Source: Branchiostoma floridae (taxonomy: Eukaryota > Chordata > Leptocardii > Amphioxiformes > Branchiostomatidae). Taken from it: 64,000 nucleotides of DNA. The position numbers and the translations under genes were made by a program. This document shows, piece after piece, positions 58,085-64,000 of the stretch. The DNA is taken from NCBI RefSeq assembly GCF_000003815.2, contig NC_049981.1, positions 13,847,035 through 13,911,034 of the forward strand, in the 5' to 3' direction. Every line of letters begins with the position of its first letter. The first letter of the stretch is position 1. The notes under the pieces were generated by a model. The model made no database searches and had not been told where the DNA came from. It was given only the letters and a program-made list of their open reading frames with translations.

Positions 58085-61000
58085 ATGTCCGCCATGGAGA
58101 GGGGACCAGGACCGGGGTCCATGGAGAGGAACAGTTTTCTCATCCAGTCCACTGCTGGAGCTGTACCTGTACGAAATGAGAAAGGTATACCATTACTTAC
58201 TACACATGCATGCATAGCCGGGGCGACTATAAACGAAAAACTTATTTGATTGTAATATAATATACAGGATGTTTTTGTTTCTAGTCGGGGGGGAGCATAT
58301 TTGGCTAAACGGTATATGCGTATCCGTTCCGTGGAGATACCTTTTCCTCCGTTTATTTGCACGTCCCCGGCTTCCCTGGAGTCTTGCACACTGCGCCGTG
58401 GTGTTCGCGATCTCCACTTTCCCCAAAGTAGCCCGAAAGGCGACCTTTGTCAACGGATCGCTGTGCTTAACTCATTCCGTCCGCCATCTGGATCAATCCG
58501 TCGATGTTCGGGACACCCTTCGGCAACGCTCCGGAGCCTTTCCGGCTATGGTCGGAAGCGCTTCGGAGGCTCCGGAGCGTNNNNNNNNNNNNNNNNNNNN
58601 NNNNNNNNNNNNNNNNNNNNNNNNNNNNNNNNNNNNNNNNNNNNNNNNNNNNNNNNNNNNNNNNNNNNNNNNNNNNNNNNNNNNNNNNNNNNNNNNNNNN
58701 NNNNNNNNNNNNNNNNNNNNNNNNNNNNNNNNNNNNNNNNNNNNNNNNNNNNNNNNNNNNNNNNNNNNNNNNNNNNNNNNNNNNNNNNNNNNNNNNNNNN
58801 NNNNNNNNNNNNNNNNNNNNNNNNNNNNNNNNNNNNNNNNNNNNNNNNNNNNNNNNNNNNNNNNNNNNNNNNNNNNNNNNNNNNNNNNNNNNNNNNNNNN
58901 NNNNNNNNNNNNNNNNNNNNNNNNNNNNNNNNNTTTCTTTCACAGGTGAAATTACGATGGAGAAGGTGAAAGTGAAAAGATATGTGTCTGGAAAAAGGTA
59001 TGTGGTTTTACATAATAATTTCTATATCTTTGTACCATCATAACTTAAAATTTTTTCGAATAAGTTAATATTTCACAGTCTTTATCACTGACAATTTCAT
59101 TCCCAAAACTTAAATTGCCTTTGCCCAAGTTTGTGGGAATTTATGTTTTTGGTAGTGTTTTAATGTGTGTTTGTGGATGAACAGCATAACTCAAAAGGGC
59201 CATAGTTGGATGGATTGTCCTAGAATTTAGTATGTGGTTAGATCATGTCCTATTGAAGAAAAATTAGTTTAGAGTTTGCCCCCCCCCCCCCCGGTGGCTT
59301 CCTTGGTACTGCAGCATTTCCATGATTTTGACCTGTATCCTGTCTCCCTGCACAGACCCGACTATGCTCCACAGTCCAGTGATGAAGAGGAAGAAGATGA
59401 TGACTTCCGTCTGAAGCGCCAACCTGAGGTCGTCATCCAGCCATCAGCCTCCACCGCTGCGGACATGGCTGAGGTTGACGACCCTCGTCTCCGACGTCTT
59501 CTCAAAGCTCGCGCTGCAGAAGACGAGAGCAGTGATGAAGAGTTGGATAGGTAATTGTATTGATTTTGTTATTTTGTATCTCATAACATCATTTGTGTAC
59601 CTGATGAGTTTGGAAGTACTTTTTTGTTGGGTCATCTCACAGAAGATATAGCCTGAGTATCATCATCTATCTGTAGTGACCACTGGTTCATACTTTCCAA
59701 AGTTTCACTTGGTAACTCTGGGTAGGAAGCAAAAGTATTGAGCCAGAGGTCACTACAGAGGATTGCACTAAGGCTACAGAAGATACCAGGTGTATGAATA
59801 CCAGGGTAACTGGAACTCAGATTCTTCTTTTTTTTTTTAAATAAAATTTATGTCTAATCTTCACTAAATCCATCCCTTGGCTTTGATAATGGATAGTTGT
59901 GAATCCAAACTTTTCCTAAACAAAAGTATATGTTAGCATTGTTATATTTACATAGCACATATTAGCCATAGATAAATCACTCTTGTTATTTGTATAAGCT
60001 GTAAAAGAGGTGCTTTTACAAGAACCCCCTATTCCTTGTCAAGCCTGTTTACAAATAGATCAGAAAGATGTGAATAGCATAAAACATGTTTTTAGTATTT
60101 TACACATTCTTCTTTGATGAAACCATAGGTTTGAGTTCTGGACCAGTGGACCATCATTTTTTGATACTGTATGTAATGTATTACCATGGTAACAGTTGTC
60201 ATGGCTACCTCACCTCAGGGTGGCTCGTCACCGGAGAGTCCTTGAGCCAGAGGTCCTGGAGGAGGCGGATGAAGATGACGAACCAGAGCGGATGGCGCGG
60301 GAAGAGGAGAGCAGCGGAGAGGAGGACCTGGACGAGGAGGAAATCGAACGCCGGCGTATGCTAATGAGATTGAGGGCGCGGGAACGGGCACAGGCTGAGG
60401 AAGTAAGGAATAGAGTGGAACAGTTTTGCTGCATTATGAAGTGTTCCTAAAAGTGATAAGGCTATCATTGTTGAACTATGCTTGTTCTATGAAAGTTTTC
60501 TATTAAAGGTACATGCATAGAGATATGTATTTCTTGGGAACATAGATCTGATGTAGGATGATTTTAAAGCTTACTGCTGTATGAGATTTTTGTTTTGCCA
60601 TCATCGTGTACAAGTTTCCGCCATAATTTGACTACGAAACAATGTCTACCTTGTGCGAATGATGCCAGGCCTTCGCGTGCCAATTATAGTACCCCACCAG
60701 AGGATAGAACAACAGCGCTGTCATACTGATGTTAAATGTATGGTGTTTTTTTCTATTTTACACAAAAATTTTCCTACAATTTATTGAAATCTGCAGGCCT
60801 CACTGTCATATTCCATGAGCACCTTTTTCTGTGAGAGGGATGAAATTTTTGTGTTGGTGTTGGTCGAATCCAATTCAACATTTCAAATGTTTTTGTTCAT
60901 TTTTGCCGACGCTTTTTGTGTTAAGATGTTAAACTGTTACTGAAGGTAGGAAAAGACATTATCAAATTGACATTATAGGCTGTTAAATTTTGAAAATTGT

Positions 61001-63818
61001 ATAATCTCTTTTTCTATAGGAAGTGATGGAGCTTGTAGAAGAAGCAAAAGAAGAGGAAGAGGAGGAATCAGAAGAAGAGTCATCAGAATACGAGGAGTAC
61101 TCAGATAGTGAGGATGAAGCTGGGCCCAGACTCAAACCTGTCTTTGTCAGAAAGTATGTTCACCAACTAACATTACAATTACTACATTTAAGTGTCCGAC
61201 AATTTAAATGGACCGCGGTTCATCAGCATATACTAGCTACCTTTCTTGCAAATACCTTACTCACTTTGTATTTTGTCAAAGTTCTGATATAGAAGTCTTA
61301 TTTGAAGCTGAAGATTGAAGATATAATAGTGCATTTATCCCCTGTGCCATCTATGGAAAGTAGTTTATATCTGCCCTCTTTGTTTTGTGCAGAAATACTT
61401 GATTACTTGCAGTGACCTCTGTCTACAATTGCAAAGCACATGTAATTTCTAGTGTGTCAGATGACAGGATTAATAGACATGTATGATGTATGATATCACA
61501 GGAAGGAAAGAGTGACCATACAGGAGAGAGAACAGCAGGCCCAGAAGTTGAGAGAACTTGAAGAGGAAGCTAAGAAGATGGCAGAACTAAGACGAAAGGG
61601 GACTCTTAAGGTATGTCCTCTTCTCAACTTCTTAAAACATTCCTTTTCACCACTACGGTGTCTAGGAATCTTTTGAATTCTAAATTTTTGCCTGGGCCAC
61701 ATTCTCCGCATGGACCCCTCCAGATTAGTCGGCCGCACCCTGAAGGCTATGTGTGCAGAGGAGAAAACCCGCCTGAAGGTTCCTGATGGACTGTGAACAC
61801 TTATCTTTCGAACTGTTAGCTAGACAAACCAGAAATAGGCGGATGTCGAATGCTAAAGTTAATAAGATAAACTGACTTTATATACTTTTGAAAGTATGGT
61901 CTGTAGATATGTAGCATAGGGCCCACGGCCTAAGAAATGTGAATTACATATACAGTCAAACCTGCCCTAGCGACCACCTCTTCTCAGCGACCACCTAGCC
62001 ATTTCGACAGCTTTTTCCCCGTCCCGATTTATTTTCCCATTGACGTAAGCATTAAGCGACCTTTTCTCAACGACCACCTGGCCAACGCGACCACGACCGG
62101 CCCAAATTGGGACCCATAATGACCGCGTCATTTTCAAAATTGAGGTTTTCATCGATTTTTTATGATAACTAGCGCGATTTTGTGCCGAAATCGGCCAATT
62201 TGCGTCGGATTTTGGGGTTAAATTTACAGTTTACAGTGTGCATGTTGTATTTGACATTAAAGACCTCGCTTCTTTGCGTGCGTGCAGTGTGCTTGCTATT
62301 TGGCATTAAACACAACGGAAACCATTCATACTTTGCATCGGGCATGTTTTGAGTCGATACTCTTCTCAGCGACCACCTGTCCAAATCGACCGTTTTTTTC
62401 TGGTCCCCCGGGTGGTCGTCTCGGGCAGTTTTGACTGTACATGTATATATATTGAGCTGTTTGTTCTGTCCATTACTTCAGATTGTTGAAGATATAGCGC
62501 GCAAAGAATACGAAAAACCCAACATGATGGAAGAAGACCAGTTTGGTGACATTGACACTGATGACGATAATGATGAAGAAGAGTACGAGGCCTGGAAAGT
62601 GCGCGAACTCAAGAGGATCAAACGGGATCGGGAAGAAAGGGAAAAGTATGGTGTCTTGTTGATTCTGTGTGCAATACTGGTACTGCTACAAATTATATTC
62701 TGCATATCTTTGTTAGAGTTTGATACTATGTGTAAGTTTATGAAATGCCTTGCTGTAGAATTAAAAACTTTTAAGCTATATCTCAAGTAATTTGCTGTTT
62801 ATAAACTCACGAGCAATTATGACATTTTTGTTCTAGTTAAAACTATGCTTTTGCAGCATTACAGTTTGTTGTTGAACACACATTTAAGGCATAGCTAAAG
62901 GTTGTTATTTTTACTTAGCTGTAGCTCTTGCTTCCAGGACAAAGTGATACAAGTCAAAGCCCTCTAGTACTATTGTATGGAACTGCAGGTGTTTCCTTAC
63001 TAATTTGTCCATGACTCTACTACTTTTCAGTCTGGAGAAGGAGAAGATGGAAGTAGAACGCATGCACAACATGACGGAGGAAGAAAGACGAGCAGAGCTC
63101 CGCAGCAACCCCAAACAAGTCACCAACAAGGCACCCAAGGGCAAGTACAAGTTCCTGCAGAAGTACTACCACAGGGGAGCTTTCTTCATGGTGAGTTTTG
63201 CAACTGTTTCATTTTCACTACTATTTCTACTTAACTTCATATTTTTTCACTGAGAAAATATCCTCTAACCCTCAACCAAGAAATTTAGCTTACACAGCAC
63301 CTCAGAGGTGAATCTAGGTAGTAAGGGAACCACTTTATATTTAAGGCATAAGAATACCTGGAAATGAAGCTTGGGCAAAAACACAAATTTCACCCAAATC
63401 ACACCATTTCCTATGCATTTCAGCCATGTTAGCATTCAATGTGATTTCACTGTAAATAATCAGAAATGTAAACTTAAACATAGTCCCGGAAACCTTTTCA
63501 TCTCTTTTTTGTCGTGCACTACTCTCAGACCCCAGTTGGGGAAGAACTGGGGTGTGCACTGTTAAATTCATAATTGAGTGGTGTTTATACACATCTACTT
63601 ACTAATAGCCTTAGTTATATCAGTCTTAGTGTTATCTTATGCTTTAATTGTTGGTTGGTTGCTATTGATAATTGGAAATTGCATATTTTTGATAACCAGT
63701 TCTGAGTATCTATGGTGCATATTTACAGGACAGAGACAGCGATGTGTACAAGCGTGATTTCGCCCAGCCAACCCTGGAGGACCACTTTGACAAGACCATC
63801 CTACCCAAAGTCATGCAG
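58085..63818 (+). CDS. MFAP1: Microfibril-associated protein 1 (spliceosome component), 5' part
   Basis: Exons 58085..58184, 58946..58997, 59356..59550, 60219..60402, 61020..61153, 61502..61610, 62482..62645, 63031..63190 and 63729..63818 join to 396 codons in frame; the C-terminal part lies beyond the window. Family blocks: [17 protein letters not shown] and [129 protein letters not shown] and YKRDF. Despite its name, MFAP1 is a nuclear protein of the precatalytic spliceosome (B complex). The N-terminus is about ten residues different from human. Long charged coiled-coil helices dominate. Intron 1 contains the N gap and intron 6 a MITE. Confidence 0.97.
58581..58933. other. Assembly gap (353 N) in MFAP1 intron 1
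   Basis: Run of N. Just before it the sequence GCTCCGGAGCCTTTCCGG...GAAGCGCTTCGGAGGCTCCGG is a GC-rich self-complementary stretch, a likely cause of the gap. Frames that cross the gap are not real. Confidence 0.98.
61953..62437. mobile_element. Tc1/mariner-pogo-like MITE in MFAP1 intron 6
   Basis: 485 bp flanked by TA on both sides. The left end CAGTCAAACCTGCCCTAGCG and the reverse complement of the right end CAGTCAAAACTGCCCGAGAC are inverted repeats, each followed by GACCACC; CGACCACCT words recur inside both arms. CAGT ends with a TA duplication fit the Tc1/mariner superfamily (pogo/Tigger side). No transposase frame remains, so it is non-autonomous. Confidence 0.75.
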
Positions 63819-64000
63819 GTTTGTGTGAATGTTTAATCTATATATATTACTTATTAGCACAGAAGTTATCTGTGTGAACCAAAAAGTTAAGGCAATGGAT
63901 GTGGGCACCACTTTAGTACATCATGTTTGGTTAATAAAAATGCTAAATTATCAACTGAATGGTAGTTAGTCAGATGAAGAAAAAAAAAGATATGAAAGCA

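Noticed and set aside
58269-59043. Long frames around 58.3-59.0 kb
   Set aside because: They only exist because the run of N was read as open sequence.

Overview
The window is animal nuclear DNA, very probably from an amphioxus (Branchiostoma). The evidence is a GFP-like fluorescent protein gene at the left edge, compact multi-exon genes with GT/AG introns, chordate-type single-copy genes (centrin-3, MFAP1, GPATCH4), and dense young repeats of several classes. Nothing bacterial or viral was seen. All gene models below were built by eye from splice sites and conserved protein motifs; exon coordinates were checked for reading-frame continuity.

Layout. 1-2000 (+): 3' part of a GFP-like gene with a tRNA-derived SINE in its last intron. 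About 2690-4410: a diverged duplicated noncoding block. 5134-8008 (-): six-exon protein made of two SRPBCC/Bet v1-like halves. 9709-15119 (-): four-exon Ras-superfamily GTPase without a CAAX box, with a TATA box in front. 15.2-19.7 kb: no gene seen. 19.55-19.7 kb: CCAAT-rich promoter-like patch followed by a possible first exon. 22.7-23.26 kb: two abutting minisatellites, the second running in frame into a large single-exon ORF (to 25742) for a MULE-transposase/SWIM zinc-finger protein.

27619-30746: a compact retroelement with perfect split direct repeats (A1, B1-A2, B2) and a gag-like ORF plus a stump of the polymerase ORF. I read it as a non-autonomous DIRS/Ngaro-type tyrosine-recombinase element. 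31.9-32.9 kb: decayed non-LTR retrotransposon. Its 3' tail is shared with a 5S-rRNA-headed SINE at 53.15-53.39 kb, so a probable LINE/SINE partnership is visible inside one window.

35274-42205 (-): eight-exon CILP-like protein (TSP1, regulatory-like beta-sandwich, Ig) predicted to be a type II membrane protein. It is divergent with centrin-3 (42925-44888, +). 46880-53737 (-): small three-exon Rieske protein whose two introns hold an alanine tRNA, an intronless class A GPCR on the opposite strand, a long hairpin and the 5S SINE. 54707-57513 (-): GPATCH4, divergent with MFAP1 (58085 to beyond the right edge, +) over about 570 bp. MFAP1 contains a 353-bp assembly gap and a TA-flanked inverted-repeat MITE.

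The genes do not form one pathway. MFAP1 is a spliceosome protein, GPATCH4 a G-patch protein that probably acts on nuclear RNA, and centrin-3 a centrosomal EF-hand protein; the rest are signalling, extracellular or metabolic genes. The most unusual content is in the mobile elements and in the nested arrangement of the Rieske locus.
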